Assembly (NCBI RefSeq): GCF_012689525.1
Contig: NZ_CP051515.1
Location: 1,364,001-1,428,000, forward strand
Direction of reading: 5' to 3'
Length of the DNA: 64,000 nucleotides
Source: Paraburkholderia aromaticivorans
Lineage (GTDB): Bacteria; Pseudomonadota; Gammaproteobacteria; Burkholderiales; Burkholderiaceae
This document shows, one piece after another, positions 1 through 8,573 of this stretch (the stretch's first letter is position 1; each line of letters starts with the position of its first letter). Position numbers and translations under genes: made by a program. The notes beneath the pieces were generated by a model, which searched no databases, had not been told where the DNA came from, and was given only the letters and a program-made list of their open reading frames with translations.

Positions 1-71
1 TTTCAATAGTTTGTGATTGCATCGTGATGCTGGATTTGAGTTGTTCGGTATTTGTCGTGTAGAACGCGTTT

Positions 72-407
72 TTAGCTCAGAGACTGACGATTGAACACGA
101 CTCCTTGAACGGTCTCGTCAACTCGGCGTATGTCTGTGCGGTAGTGATTCAGCTTCATCCGGCCAAGCACGGCGGCGCGTCGTGCTTCGACGTACGTGCA
201 CAGACGCGACCACTGCGCCGGCTCAGCCTTCGGTCCCAGCAATGTGGCTCGCAACCCGTCATCCCTGACCTGTCCAGCGCCGAACATCGCGAGGTCGGGG
301 ACCCGGAACAGATGGGAAGCGGCACATGTGAGATCCGTCTGCTTGAGTCTAAGGAAGAAGTTGCCAGCTTTGGCGGGGCGAGATGGTCGACGTCGGGAAC
401 GACCCGT
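72..407 (-). other. Open frame downstream of the first family gene; possible coding remnant
   Basis: After the stop codon of the gene at 408-974, the same minus-strand frame stays open for about 112 codons to a TAA at 72. The first ATG is at 287, giving at most 71 residues. No ribosome binding site and no recognisable family are seen. The composition (ending in a stretch with KLNHYRTDIRR) looks protein-like, so this may be the remnant of a gene whose own start is lost. It could equally be chance openness in GC-rich DNA. Confidence 0.2.
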
Positions 408-974
408 TTAATCTTGCTGCTCCCTTCGATTGATAGTCCGATTGTCCAGAACATGTACTCCCTGGTCTTCGGAATTGCTTGTGCGTCTCGCCTCTAGCTC
501 CGCGAATGTCGGATGATTTTTAGACTGCGCGGTCAGGTCACAGATGCAGAGGTCTTCGTAAAGCTCCGGTGTAACGGGGATAGTCTCTAAAATCTTTGAG
601 TCGTCAAACAGGTAGATGACGAGAAGTCTGCCAAGTTCTTGGTGTGGCCGAGCGTAAATCGGATGGAATGGTAGTGAGATTTTCCCATCACGAAGCGCCA
701 GATTGGCTTGGCGTAAGTCGTCAGGTCGAGTCATGACGACAGCGCCGTATCTGGCGTTGCTCGCGGGAAATTCGGCTGCCTTTCTCCCGGGCACCGCCAC
801 GATAACGCAGCGCTCGTTCTGCAGGAGGTCCTCCGCTAGCAGAACGTCCTCCGCAAGGGCGTTAAACGAACACGGGTGATTGACCTCCGAAACATACTCT
901 TGGATGAGCCACATCAGTTTCTGGTCAAGGTCGGCGTCGGACAGTTCTTTCTGGTTAACTCGCATTGTTTTCAT
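408..974 (-). CDS. Unknown small protein, family copy 1, in operon with the DNA methyltransferase
   Basis: A protein of 188 residues with no recognised function. It is clearly homologous to the protein at 13789-14406. In the block beginning ERCVIVAVPG here and EQCVVVALPG there, 15 of 27 residues are identical. Both also share a later hydrophobic strand with FDD (LLVIYLFDDS against FLILYMFDD), a QSK-HP element and a C-terminal NRT-N motif. There is no signal peptide or membrane segment, so it is probably cytoplasmic. The gene starts 23 bp after the stop of the cytosine methyltransferase gene on the same strand, so the two are probably cotranscribed. A GAGAC sequence precedes the ATG. Function unknown; a role linked to the methyltransferase is inference from position only. 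Confidence 0.75.
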   Translation of the reverse strand: MKTMRVNQKELSDADLDQKLMWLIQEYVSEVNHPCSFNALAEDVLLAEDLLQNERCVIVAVPGRKAAEFPASNARYGAVVMTRPDDLRQANLALRDGKISLPFHPIYARPHQELGRLLVIYLFDDSKILETIPVTPELYEDLCICDLTAQSKNHPTFAELEARRTSNSEDQGVHVLDNRTINRREQQD

Positions 975-997
975 CGTGTGTCTCGTTTGGAAAAAAG

Positions 998-2362
998 TTA
1001 AGCGTTGCCAGCGTGGTGCTGGTTGTTGAGGTGAGTTTTGTACAGAGCTTCGCCGATACGACGGACAAGTGGCACGACTAAGGCGTTACCCATGAGCATC
1101 GCTCGCGTGGTGTCGGATACTCCGGTATGAGATGTAAATCCACGAGGAAATCCATTCAGCGCTTCGAGTTCCTCGGGCACGAGGCGTCGAAGCCAACCAG
1201 TGGTCTCGCGGATTGCATGTTTTGTCCGCGTCGCGGTGGTCCCGCCTTCGGACGTGATGATTGTTCTTGATGGGCGGTCTAGCGGGTCGGGGAATGCCAT
1301 CGCCCCTTCGGAATAGGTGTAAGTAAAGCCGTTCACGGTTCGGGGAATGCGCTTCGCTTCTTTGGCAGCGCGCCACTTTTCTTCATCTTCTGACTTGATG
1401 TAGAACGCTGTGGGGACTGCACCCGTCTTACTCACGATGTCTGCGAGCGTCAGCGGATGAGCGTGCCCTGTGAATTCGCTGAAATCATCAATGTCGGCTG
1501 CGTCGACGGTGAACGTTCTCACGGCGCCGTTAAGCATCAATCCGCAGTTGGCGAACCTCGACTTTCCATTCGAGAGAGGCTGATAATGAAACTGCTCGTC
1601 GAACGGGTCCGAGCGCAGGCTCAGGGCAGGTGCCGCGCCATCCAGCGGGTTCCGGGCGATGCAGGGCAGCGCTGCGTTAAGGACCGTGTGCGTGAGCCAT
1701 CCCGAGGCGTCAGATGCGAGACCTTCGCCTTGCATCTTCTGGTAGGTCTCGGTGGACTTGTGATAAGCGACGATGAACACGCGCCGGCGACGCTGACCGT
1801 TCCCGTATTCGGCTGCATTGATGGTGCGCCACTCGACGGCATACCCAAGGGAATGCAGTGTAGAGAGGATGACAGAAAAATCTCGGCCTCGGCACGAAGC
1901 GGGACTTGAAAGTAGGCGGTCGACATTTTCAAGAATCAAATACTTGATTGGCTCCGCGTCGTGTACGCGCTGCTGGAGCAGTTTCGCGATTGCCCACCAC
2001 AAGACGCCTTTTGTTCCTGCGAGACCATTCGATGCTGACAAGGGTTTCGCGACGCTGTAATCTTGGCAGGGAAATCCGCCAACCAGAACGTCTGGGCGCG
2101 CGTTCCTTATAGCCTTCACACCTTCGTCCGAGTCAAGTACCTTGAAGATGTCCTCGTTGATATGAACGCCGTCAGGCCAGTGAGCTTGATAAATTTCGCT
2201 TGCATGCTGTTTTTTTCTGGAAGGCTCGAATTGATTGCTGAGCACGACCTGGAAGGGGCCGCCGTGTACTGCTTCGAGACCCAAGCGGAATCCTCCTACA
2301 CCTGCAAATAGCTCAACGACGCGAAGTTCGCCCGTCGGATTAATATTGTCCTGCGCTGACAT
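998..2362 (-). CDS. C5-cytosine-specific DNA methyltransferase (Dcm/type II-like)
   Basis: A 454-residue enzyme that transfers a methyl group from S-adenosylmethionine to carbon 5 of cytosine in DNA. The family motifs appear in order: FAGVGGF (motif I, residues 19-25), GGFPCQ with the catalytic cysteine (motif IV, Cys99), ENV (motif VI, 145-147) and QRRRR (motif VIII, 190-194). After a target recognition region of about 180 residues come a motif IX-like RRLVPEELEALNGFP and GNALVVPLV (motif X). All key residues are present, so it should be active; its target sequence cannot be read. No cognate restriction enzyme or Vsr nickase is recognised nearby. The next gene downstream is an unknown 188-residue protein only 23 bp away. 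A perfect inverted repeat lies directly against the start codon. Confidence 0.93.
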   Translation of the reverse strand: MSAQDNINPTGELRVVELFAGVGGFRLGLEAVHGGPFQVVLSNQFEPSRKKQHASEIYQAHWPDGVHINEDIFKVLDSDEGVKAIRNARPDVLVGGFPCQDYSVAKPLSASNGLAGTKGVLWWAIAKLLQQRVHDAEPIKYLILENVDRLLSSPASCRGRDFSVILSTLHSLGYAVEWRTINAAEYGNGQRRRRVFIVAYHKSTETYQKMQGEGLASDASGWLTHTVLNAALPCIARNPLDGAAPALSLRSDPFDEQFHYQPLSNGKSRFANCGLMLNGAVRTFTVDAADIDDFSEFTGHAHPLTLADIVSKTGAVPTAFYIKSEDEEKWRAAKEAKRIPRTVNGFTYTYSEGAMAFPDPLDRPSRTIITSEGGTTATRTKHAIRETTGWLRRLVPEELEALNGFPRGFTSHTGVSDTTRAMLMGNALVVPLVRRIGEALYKTHLNNQHHAGNA

Positions 2363-2390
2363 CCTGTTTCCCGTTGGTGGTGGAAACAGG
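2363..2390. promoter_or_regulatory. 9-bp inverted repeat abutting the methyltransferase start codon
   Basis: CCTGTTTCC (2363-2371) and GGAAACAGG (2382-2390) form a perfect 9-bp inverted repeat with a 10-bp spacer. It ends at the base before the ATG and therefore contains the ribosome binding region. It could be an operator for autoregulation by the methyltransferase, or an RNA hairpin limiting translation. Both roles are inference. Confidence 0.5.
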
Positions 2391-2477
2391 TACAGCGAAC
2401 GGGTTTTAGCCTCTTACGAGAAAATTTTGAAACGTTGAACGCTGAACAGGGCGCTTCGAAATTCCCAACTACTGGTG

Positions 2478-2493
2478 CCAGCCAGCCAGCCAG
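2478..2493. repeat. Four tandem copies of CCAG
   Basis: The tetranucleotide CCAG is repeated four times, about 115 bp upstream of the methyltransferase start. Tetranucleotide runs can vary by slippage, but four copies is short. No gene is seen in 2391-2881 apart from this repeat and two hairpins. Confidence 0.5.
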
Positions 2494-2685
2494 CGAGCGG
2501 TTAGGTGAGGAAGTACGGATCTGATTGGCGCGTTGGGCGACACTTGGGTGTCGAGGTGGTTCGCGGCGTACGAAAAGCATGAAGCTGGTCGGACCTCTTC
2601 GTCGGCGTCACTTGTATGGCCGATGGGCCATGTGAACTGACGCAATTCTGCTCGAGCGAGGCTGTCACGGCCGCACCAACGAAAC

Positions 2686-2706
2686 GGCGGACCAAAATGG
2701 TCCGCC
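2686..2706. repeat. Perfect 9-bp stem-loop in the methyltransferase upstream region
   Basis: GGCGGACCA and TGGTCCGCC enclose a loop of three A. There is no run of T on either side, so a classical intrinsic terminator is not supported. It lies between the 531-residue gene and the methyltransferase gene, both on the minus strand. Confidence 0.45.
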
Positions 2707-2847
2707 GCGAATCGTTCATGTACCTTCGCGAGCGCTCGTTACTGAGACGCCTCAACGGCGGCCGAAACACAGCGGGGCACCTCGATATCATGTCCTTAGC
2801 TGCAGCCGTTCTTGAGGCTCGCGATCGGTCAAATGGGCCTAGCTGTG

Positions 2848-2866
2848 GGCCGCCTGCTGGGCGGCC
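2848..2866 (-). terminator. Stem-loop just after the 531-residue gene
   Basis: GGCCGCC, a 5-base loop and GGCGGCC lie 16 bp beyond the stop codon of the minus-strand gene at 2882-4477. The position suits transcript termination or 3-prime-end protection. There is no T tract, so the call is weak. Confidence 0.3.
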
Positions 2867-2881
2867 ATCGCAGACAATTGC

Positions 2882-4477
2882 TCAGAAAGATTGCGCCGGG
2901 CGATTAGCTGAATAAGTATCCGCCAAAGGGTTGGCGTGGATTCGGCCGCCTAGGTCGATAACTTGCTCTAGCATCGTCGGCTTAATTTGCGTCCCGTCAG
3001 GAAGCGAATCTAGACTTTTCTGTGCCAACCAATCCGTCCATGGGCCGTCTGAGATGTAGAGGGTGCTGTGATAACGGGGGTGCACATCCGTGATTCGTCG
3101 AAGGTCCGAAAAATGCTCGAACGGGTATTGAACCAGGATGCACTGCTGGTCGAATATGAACAAGACAGGAATGGCGCGCCGGAAACGAAAGAGTGTCGGC
3201 CACAACGCGTTGTATTCGCACCAAAAAACCCGACTTACAGACAGTTGAGTTTTGCAGACTTTTCCCGGCCCGGTCTCTTCGGAGAAGAAGCATTCAAGCC
3301 CGGGAGCTTCACCCAACGTTGGCGCAGTTTGAAGGCGCTCTTCAGGTAACCTCACTGCAAGGCATTGCCGTTCGCTGACCATTCCGCGAAGCGACTCTGG
3401 CAGATCGGCGCGGGAAATCAGATAGCAGGTATGTAGTGCATTCGGGGTATGTCGGATTTTTTCGGCGGCGTCGGACGTCTGGCGAGTTTCTACGATAGCA
3501 GTCATCCAATTTCGTTCCGCCGAGGCTTCTGCCGAGCCGCGACGCTTCAGCATGTTTCGAAGGAGCGAGGTCCATGCGGGTACTTCGTCCTCGGCAGTGT
3601 CATCGGCGCGCAAAAACTCTGCGATGACCAGCGACGCTGTCGGTTCGTCGGCGCGCAGCACCAGCGCACGGACAGTTTTTCCCATTGCATTCCAGATGTG
3701 CTCAACCTGTTCAGCGCAGTGGCGGAATCGGGCAAGTTGGTCGAAGAATGCTCCAGCCTGTCCGGCTGCTAACACCTCGGCTGCCTGCTCGGGCATATCC
3801 TCCTGTAACCAGGCTCCGAGGACGGACGTATAAACGTGAGCCCAATGCCTGCTTTCGCGGCCGTCGTCATTTGCGACGAGTTCGCGGCGGATATGCTTGA
3901 GTGCCGTTTCCAGCGGTTCGGCCATGTGCGAGTTGAGAGATGCCGACGTGTCATCTATGAGGGTCTTGAGTTGTTCGCCGGTGGGGAATAAACTCTTTGT
4001 GCCGAAAGGGAGCGGCTCGCCGAGGTCGCCGACCATTTCGTCCTCTTGATACGGCGTGGCACTGGAGGCGCGTAGGACCCTTCTGAAACAGAGGCGCGCT
4101 GAGAGGTCTGCTGGGCGCCAATCACCGTAGTCCAGAGCATATTGGATATCATGAAGTCCGAGATATCCTACGTCCTGCAAATCGGTGCATATTTCCGCTT
4201 CGGCGCGCAGATGGTTTTCGAATCTAAGTGGCTCGGCGAGGATGCGAAGTTCCTGATACTGGACGAGTCGCAGCCGAAACCTGTCGAGAAGGTCAAGCCC
4301 GCGCAGTTGCTGGATAAGCGACGGATTAATCTGTTCCAGGGTCCAGATGAAAACCTCCGGGATGAGCCGTACTCCTCCGAAGCCAGCAGTGCTGTCCATC
4401 TCTGCGAGAAGACCGACGGAGTAAATCAATGATGCTTCGATGGTCATGACGCGTGTACGGGCGATGTTTGTTTCCAT
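2882..4477 (-). CDS. Unknown 531-residue protein; C-terminal part may be a divergent copy of the small-protein family
   Basis: No family is recognised. The ATG at 4477 is preferred over an in-frame ATG at 4561 because CTGGAG lies six bases before it, giving 531 residues. The first 340 residues look helical and contain no obvious catalytic motif. From about residue 369 the chain reads ERQCLAVRLP, then some 60 residues later IPVLFIFDQQ followed by ILVQYP. This order and spacing resemble the ERCVIVAVP ... LLVIYLFDDSKILETIP layout of the protein at 408-974. That resemblance is by eye and unproven. The gene lies on the same strand upstream of the methyltransferase gene, separated by 520 bp. No membrane segment is evident. 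Confidence 0.6.
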   Translation of the reverse strand: METNIARTRVMTIEASLIYSVGLLAEMDSTAGFGGVRLIPEVFIWTLEQINPSLIQQLRGLDLLDRFRLRLVQYQELRILAEPLRFENHLRAEAEICTDLQDVGYLGLHDIQYALDYGDWRPADLSARLCFRRVLRASSATPYQEDEMVGDLGEPLPFGTKSLFPTGEQLKTLIDDTSASLNSHMAEPLETALKHIRRELVANDDGRESRHWAHVYTSVLGAWLQEDMPEQAAEVLAAGQAGAFFDQLARFRHCAEQVEHIWNAMGKTVRALVLRADEPTASLVIAEFLRADDTAEDEVPAWTSLLRNMLKRRGSAEASAERNWMTAIVETRQTSDAAEKIRHTPNALHTCYLISRADLPESLRGMVSERQCLAVRLPEERLQTAPTLGEAPGLECFFSEETGPGKVCKTQLSVSRVFWCEYNALWPTLFRFRRAIPVLFIFDQQCILVQYPFEHFSDLRRITDVHPRYHSTLYISDGPWTDWLAQKSLDSLPDGTQIKPTMLEQVIDLGGRIHANPLADTYSANRPAQSF

Positions 4478-4892
4478 GTTTGGCTCCAGGATGTGTTGTG
4501 GAACCTGTAGAAACTGGGTTTTAGCCGTTGGTCTGATGTCATGAAGTCCGGTGCTTGGCATGAGTCGATATCTGCGTTTGCCCTGCGACGAAAACGTACG
4601 TGTGCAGATTTGCGTGCGGCGTATTGGGCGATAAAGACAGAGATTGTTGCCGTTACGCAGATGGAAACGGTGGACTCGTCGGCTCGCCGCGAATCGGCTG
4701 GCGCCTGCCGAAACCCGACAGGCGCCACATCAAACCGACAAGTCGGAGCAGGAGCCTACCGCTCCCGAATGTTCTCACCGTTGGGCATCAACTCCATTCA
4801 TGCCCATGAACTGCGTTTGCGTGACTGACTGCCGAAAATTCGGGTGCGTGGCAGAATCATTGTTCTAATCAACGAACAAAGCTGGAGACCAC
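4478..4892. other. Divergent intergenic region with one strong hairpin
   Basis: This region separates the minus-strand 531-residue gene from the plus-strand transporter, so it should hold promoters for both. No clear sigma70 boxes were identified. The one distinct structure is an 8-bp stem at 4700-4726 (GGCGCCTG and CAGGCGCC, 11-base loop) without a T tract. Confidence 0.4.
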
Positions 4893-6215
4893 GTGATTCA
4901 AGGCATTGCCAGATTTTTTACTCAGGTCGTTCATCGCTTCCTGCCTGATCCGCTGATTTTCGCACTGATTCTTACTGCAATCACATTTGCATTAGCACTC
5001 GGTTTAACGCCACAGACGTCAACCGACCTCGTGTATATGTGGGGGAGCGGTTTCTGGAATCTGCTCGCCTTCACCATGCAGATGGCGATGATTCTGGTGA
5101 CGGGCCATGCGCTCGCCACTTCTGGCCCTGTTAAGCGCTTCCTATCTGCACTGGGTGGGGTTGCGAACACGCCAGCGCAGGCGACAATGCTGGTGGCTTT
5201 CGTCAGCGCGGTGGCATGTGCGATTAATTGGGGTTTCGGGCTTGTGCTTGGTGCGATGTTTGCCCGAGAAGTGGCGCGGCGTGTCAAAGGTGTCGACTAC
5301 CGTTTGCTCGTGGCGGCGGCCTACATGGGTTTCCTTACCTGGCACGGCGGTCTGTCCGGCTCGGTTCCCCTCGTGGCCGCTACCAAGGGCAACCCGATGG
5401 AGAAAATCATTGGGCTCATCCCGGTTTCCCAGACGCTGTTTACGGGCTACAACGCTTTTGTCACGCTTGCGTTGATTGTCCTGCTGCCGCTTCTGGTACG
5501 CGCGATGATGCCGAAGCCCGAAGATGTTGTCGCGATCGACCCCGCGCTCCTCATCGATGAGCCTGTCGCTGTAAGGAAAATCACCCGGCAATCGACGGCA
5601 GCAGAGCGCATCGAAGAAAGTCGAACGCTGTCGGTGCTGGTGGCATTGCTCATCGTCGCTTATCTCGTCATCCGCTTCGCAAAGAAGGGGTTTAGCCTCG
5701 ACATTGATACCGTCAATATCGTGTTTCTTGCCGCCGGCATCCTGCTGCACGGTACGCCAATGGCTTACGCACGTGCCGTCGGTAACGCGGCGCGTGGCAC
5801 GGCCGGCATCATGATCCAGTTTCCGTTCTATGCAGGCATACAGGCAACGATGGACCATTCGGGGCTGGCTGGTGTCATTACGAACTGGTTTATCACAATC
5901 GCAAACGTGCACACTTTCCCGCTTCTGGCTTTCCTGAGTTCGGCGGTCATCAATTTCGCGGTCCCGAGCGGTGGCGGACACTGGGTAGTGCAGGGGCCGT
6001 TCGTCATGCCCGCTGCGAAGGCTATAGGCGCAGATCTCGGCAAATCGGCGATGGCAATCGCTTACGGCGAGGCATGGACCAACATGGCGCAACCGTTCTG
6101 GGCGCTGCCGGCGTTGGCTATTGCGGGCCTCGGCGTACGGGACATCATGGGGTACTGTGTGACGGCGTTGCTATTTTCCGGCGTAGTGTTTATCGCTGGC
6201 CTTTACCTGTTCTGA
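4893..6215 (+). CDS. atoE: Short-chain fatty acid transporter, AtoE family
   Basis: A 440-residue inner-membrane carrier of the AtoE family, which imports short-chain fatty acids such as butyrate or acetoacetate. The protein is hydrophobic throughout, with about a dozen membrane segments. It shows family-typical stretches such as NWGFGLVLGA, the WHGGLSGS loop and a C-terminal VPSGGGHWVVQGP followed by GEAWTNM. Length fits the family. The start is GTG, with TGGAG six bases upstream. No acetoacetate-CoA transferase or thiolase gene lies beside it, unlike the E. coli ato operon, so it stands alone within the island. An IS5-family element is inserted 60 bp after its stop codon. Confidence 0.88.
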   Translation: MIQGIARFFTQVVHRFLPDPLIFALILTAITFALALGLTPQTSTDLVYMWGSGFWNLLAFTMQMAMILVTGHALATSGPVKRFLSALGGVANTPAQATMLVAFVSAVACAINWGFGLVLGAMFAREVARRVKGVDYRLLVAAAYMGFLTWHGGLSGSVPLVAATKGNPMEKIIGLIPVSQTLFTGYNAFVTLALIVLLPLLVRAMMPKPEDVVAIDPALLIDEPVAVRKITRQSTAAERIEESRTLSVLVALLIVAYLVIRFAKKGFSLDIDTVNIVFLAAGILLHGTPMAYARAVGNAARGTAGIMIQFPFYAGIQATMDHSGLAGVITNWFITIANVHTFPLLAFLSSAVINFAVPSGGGHWVVQGPFVMPAAKAIGADLGKSAMAIAYGEAWTNMAQPFWALPALAIAGLGVRDIMGYCVTALLFSGVVFIAGLYLF

Positions 6216-6275
6216 TTCAGGCAGCATGGTCGCTCACCTGTGAGGCTCTCGGCGTAACGATCACGAGCATTATTT

Positions 6276-7759
6276 AGTCGGCCCTGAACAATTCGTTTCC
6301 CGAGCGACCGACGTCACGCCATCATGTCGGCGGCAATGCAGCGGTTAAGGAAAGCCGCGAGAATGAAGACACAAAAAAGCCGCAGCCTCCTCAAGATCAT
6401 GCGGAGGTTGTGGCCGGCCCCGCACAGTACCGCGTGCATCGCATCTCCGAGCGCGCCTTTGAGCCAGTTCCTATCGAGTTTTCCGTCTGTCTTCATGTGA
6501 CCGATGGCTGGCTCGATTGCGCTGCGCCGTCTGATCATCGCACGTAGTCCGCGTGTGATGCCCCGCCGCAAACCCGGGTGGTAGATCTTCACGCCGTCGA
6601 CGGCGACGCCCTTGTAGCCACGGTCGACGATGGCGACTTCCGGCGTGGCGTTGCACAGGATTGCTGCCTGTTCCAGCGCTTCAGCCAGCGTATGACCATC
6701 GTACGGATTGCCAGGCATCGAGCGCATGCCAACTACCAGTCCTTCCTTGTGAGTCGTCGTGATCGACACCTTCACGCCGAATTCGTACGGCTTGCGCGCC
6801 TTGCCTTTGGCCAGGCATTCGACTTCCGGCGCATGCAGCGCGTACAGCTTGTTCTTGTCCTTCGGCTTCTGCGACAGAATCCGCTTCGTCCTGGCGATCA
6901 GCTCCTGCAGCGCAGTACGGCTTGAGTCTGCCACCTGAGCGATCTGCCGCTCAACATCTCGCATGACGCGACCAACGCGCGAACGCAGCGTGCGCAATGC
7001 CTTCCTCATGCGCTTGAACTGCTTCGCGTGAGCGTAGCGGCCAATTTGCAACCCAAGACGCGGCGCCTCACGGTTGTAGTTCTGCCGCAGCTTCAGGCCG
7101 TGCCGCGCTGCGGCCTTCACCAGATGTTCGCGACACCGCTCGAGCAGCCGCGAATCGGTTGGATGGGAAATCGCCTTCTCCATGACCGTCGTGTCAACGA
7201 TCACCCGCTTCACGCTCGCGGCCTTAATCACGCCAGCACGTTTTGCTGCTTCAATGGTCTCGGCCAGCAACTCCTCAACGCCGGCTTCGCCCAGTCGCTT
7301 CCTCCAACGCGTCAGGCTCGACGGGTCGATCGGCGGCTCCGTCTGCAGGTACGTTTCGCCCGTAAACACCTGCCAGTACGGGTTCTCCACCCATTGCCAG
7401 ACGACTTCTTCGTCGGACAGATCGAACGCGTGCTGCAAATACAGCAGCCCCGCAATCAGGCGCGGTGAACTCGCCGGTCGACCCTTGTGCGACACGAAGC
7501 TCTCGCTCATCAATGCACCCAGCCGTTCCCAGTTGATCAGGTCAGTCAGGCGCACCAATGGATGCTTCAGGTTGATCTGTTCTCGCAGAGGTTGCCGGAA
7601 GAAATCTCCCTCCGTCACTGGCGTCTTCGGACCCATCTGCACCTCGTCGAAAAATGCAGGATTCTCGCGTTAATATGCCAGGTTCCTGCAATTCCCACAA
7701 CCGCATTTCCAGCTCAAAGCCCCATACCGCGAGGCTTTGAACGTTGTTCAGGTCCGACT
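6276..7759 (-). mobile_element. Complete IS5-family insertion sequence, 1484 bp
   Basis: Terminal inverted repeats are visible: AGTCGGCCCTGAACAA at the left end, and the complement of AGTCGGACCTGAACAA at the right end, 15 of 16 matching. The 4-bp sequence ATTT flanks both ends (6272-6275 and 7760-7763) as a target duplication, so this is a simple and intact insertion. It carries one transposase gene on the minus strand. Confidence 0.9.
6314..7642 (-). CDS. IS5-family transposase
   Basis: A 442-residue DDE transposase. The N-terminal DUF772-type domain is followed by catalytic-core landmarks: VDTTVMEKA, a VDRGYKG segment and a C-terminal IEPAIGHMK with the last acidic residue. A lysine/arginine-rich insert lies between the first two. 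The reading frame is intact from near one IS end to near the other, so it is probably functional. It moves the element by cutting at the terminal repeats. The start is an ATG, with a second ATG two codons on. Confidence 0.93.
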   Translation of the reverse strand: MQMGPKTPVTEGDFFRQPLREQINLKHPLVRLTDLINWERLGALMSESFVSHKGRPASSPRLIAGLLYLQHAFDLSDEEVVWQWVENPYWQVFTGETYLQTEPPIDPSSLTRWRKRLGEAGVEELLAETIEAAKRAGVIKAASVKRVIVDTTVMEKAISHPTDSRLLERCREHLVKAAARHGLKLRQNYNREAPRLGLQIGRYAHAKQFKRMRKALRTLRSRVGRVMRDVERQIAQVADSSRTALQELIARTKRILSQKPKDKNKLYALHAPEVECLAKGKARKPYEFGVKVSITTTHKEGLVVGMRSMPGNPYDGHTLAEALEQAAILCNATPEVAIVDRGYKGVAVDGVKIYHPGLRRGITRGLRAMIRRRSAIEPAIGHMKTDGKLDRNWLKGALGDAMHAVLCGAGHNLRMILRRLRLFCVFILAAFLNRCIAADMMA

Positions 7760-7800
7760 ATTTACTACTGCGACGATTGTCAGGCATGGATTGACAGGGC

Positions 7801-7826
7801 AAAAAAGCGGAGGCACGCGCCTCCGC
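7801..7826 (-). terminator. Intrinsic terminator for the minus-strand family genes
   Basis: On the minus strand an 8-bp stem, GCGGAGGC ... GCCTCCGC with a 4-base loop, is followed directly by six T. It lies 30 bp beyond the final stop codon of the interrupted family gene at 7856-8413. This supports that gene's original 3-prime end being at 7856. Confidence 0.85.
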
Positions 7827-7855
7827 AAATTACTTGGATCAAATCGGTTGATCTG

Positions 7856-8413
7856 TCAATCTTCCGTAGCATCGAGAAGCTGATAGTCATCGAACATCAG
7901 CGCAGCTTTTTCCGCCTTCGCTTCGTCACGCGCTTCGTTGGAGCGCTTCCGAACCTGGAAAGTCATAGAAAACGCCCGGTCGATGTCGTTGTGGTAGAAG
8001 TACTCGCACAGCCTCGCGTTCGAGTTTTTGAACAACTAGAGAGTGACGAGACGGCCATCGTCTTCGTGCCATATCTCAGGAACGATATCGCTGGAAATGA
8101 TAACGCGACCTCCTGCGAGAACAAGTGACGTCGCTTTTTTTCCATTTCGCTTGACCTGAACGTATACGCAAAAATATTCGCACTGGATTGGGATGTCTCG
8201 TGGCAATAGGTCGTCGACCACGATGACCACACACTTCTCCGAATCGTCGACTGAGTGACCAAACAATTCTGGCAGCGGCACGACAAACATCTGCGGCGAG
8301 TCGGGCTCTGCCGCACGACGTTGAACCCATTCGATGAACTCCTCGAGGATGTCCTCTTCGTCAAAGTCCTCTGTTTGTCGTCCGTCAACTAAAACTTCGA
8401 TTGTCTGCATCAT
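7856..8413 (-). pseudogene. Unknown small protein, family copy 2, interrupted by an in-frame TAG
   Basis: The frame starts at ATG-ATG (8413; AAGG six bases upstream) and runs 125 codons to TAG at 8036-8038. It then continues in the same frame for 59 more codons to TGA at 7856. Read through, the product would be about 185 residues, matching the sister proteins (182, 188 and 205). The TAG falls in the conserved hydrophobic strand: GRLVTL-stop-LFKNS aligns with GRLLVIYLFDDS of copy 1, so the stop replaces a tyrosine. An earlier block, EKCVVIVV, and VLAGGRVIIS are shared with copy 3. Either the gene is recently inactivated or a 125-residue product is made. An intrinsic terminator follows the distal stop. 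Confidence 0.7.
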
Positions 8414-8573
8414 TGACCTTGCAAATTGCAATAACGCGAGGAGTGTCCACCGTCCTTCGGCCGGTATCGGTTGTCCACATTGTCTGCCGGCTGCTCATTG
8501 AGTCGGTATTTGAAAGATTCACATTTGTCAGCTACACCCTACGGAATAGGGTGGGCGGACCTTTCGAGTGCCA

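Noticed and set aside
2478..2493. CRISPR-like repeat
   Set aside because: Four adjacent CCAG units without spacers are a simple tandem repeat.
998..4477. DISARM, BREX or classical restriction-modification assignment
   Set aside because: Only a cytosine methyltransferase is recognisable; no DUF1998, phospholipase D, helicase, PglX/PglZ or nuclease partner is visible in the window.
8036..8038. Programmed amber read-through or recoding in family copy 2
   Set aside because: A neighbouring gene carries a different stop (TAA) and another a frameshift, so ordinary mutational decay is the simpler reading; no recoding signal is seen.
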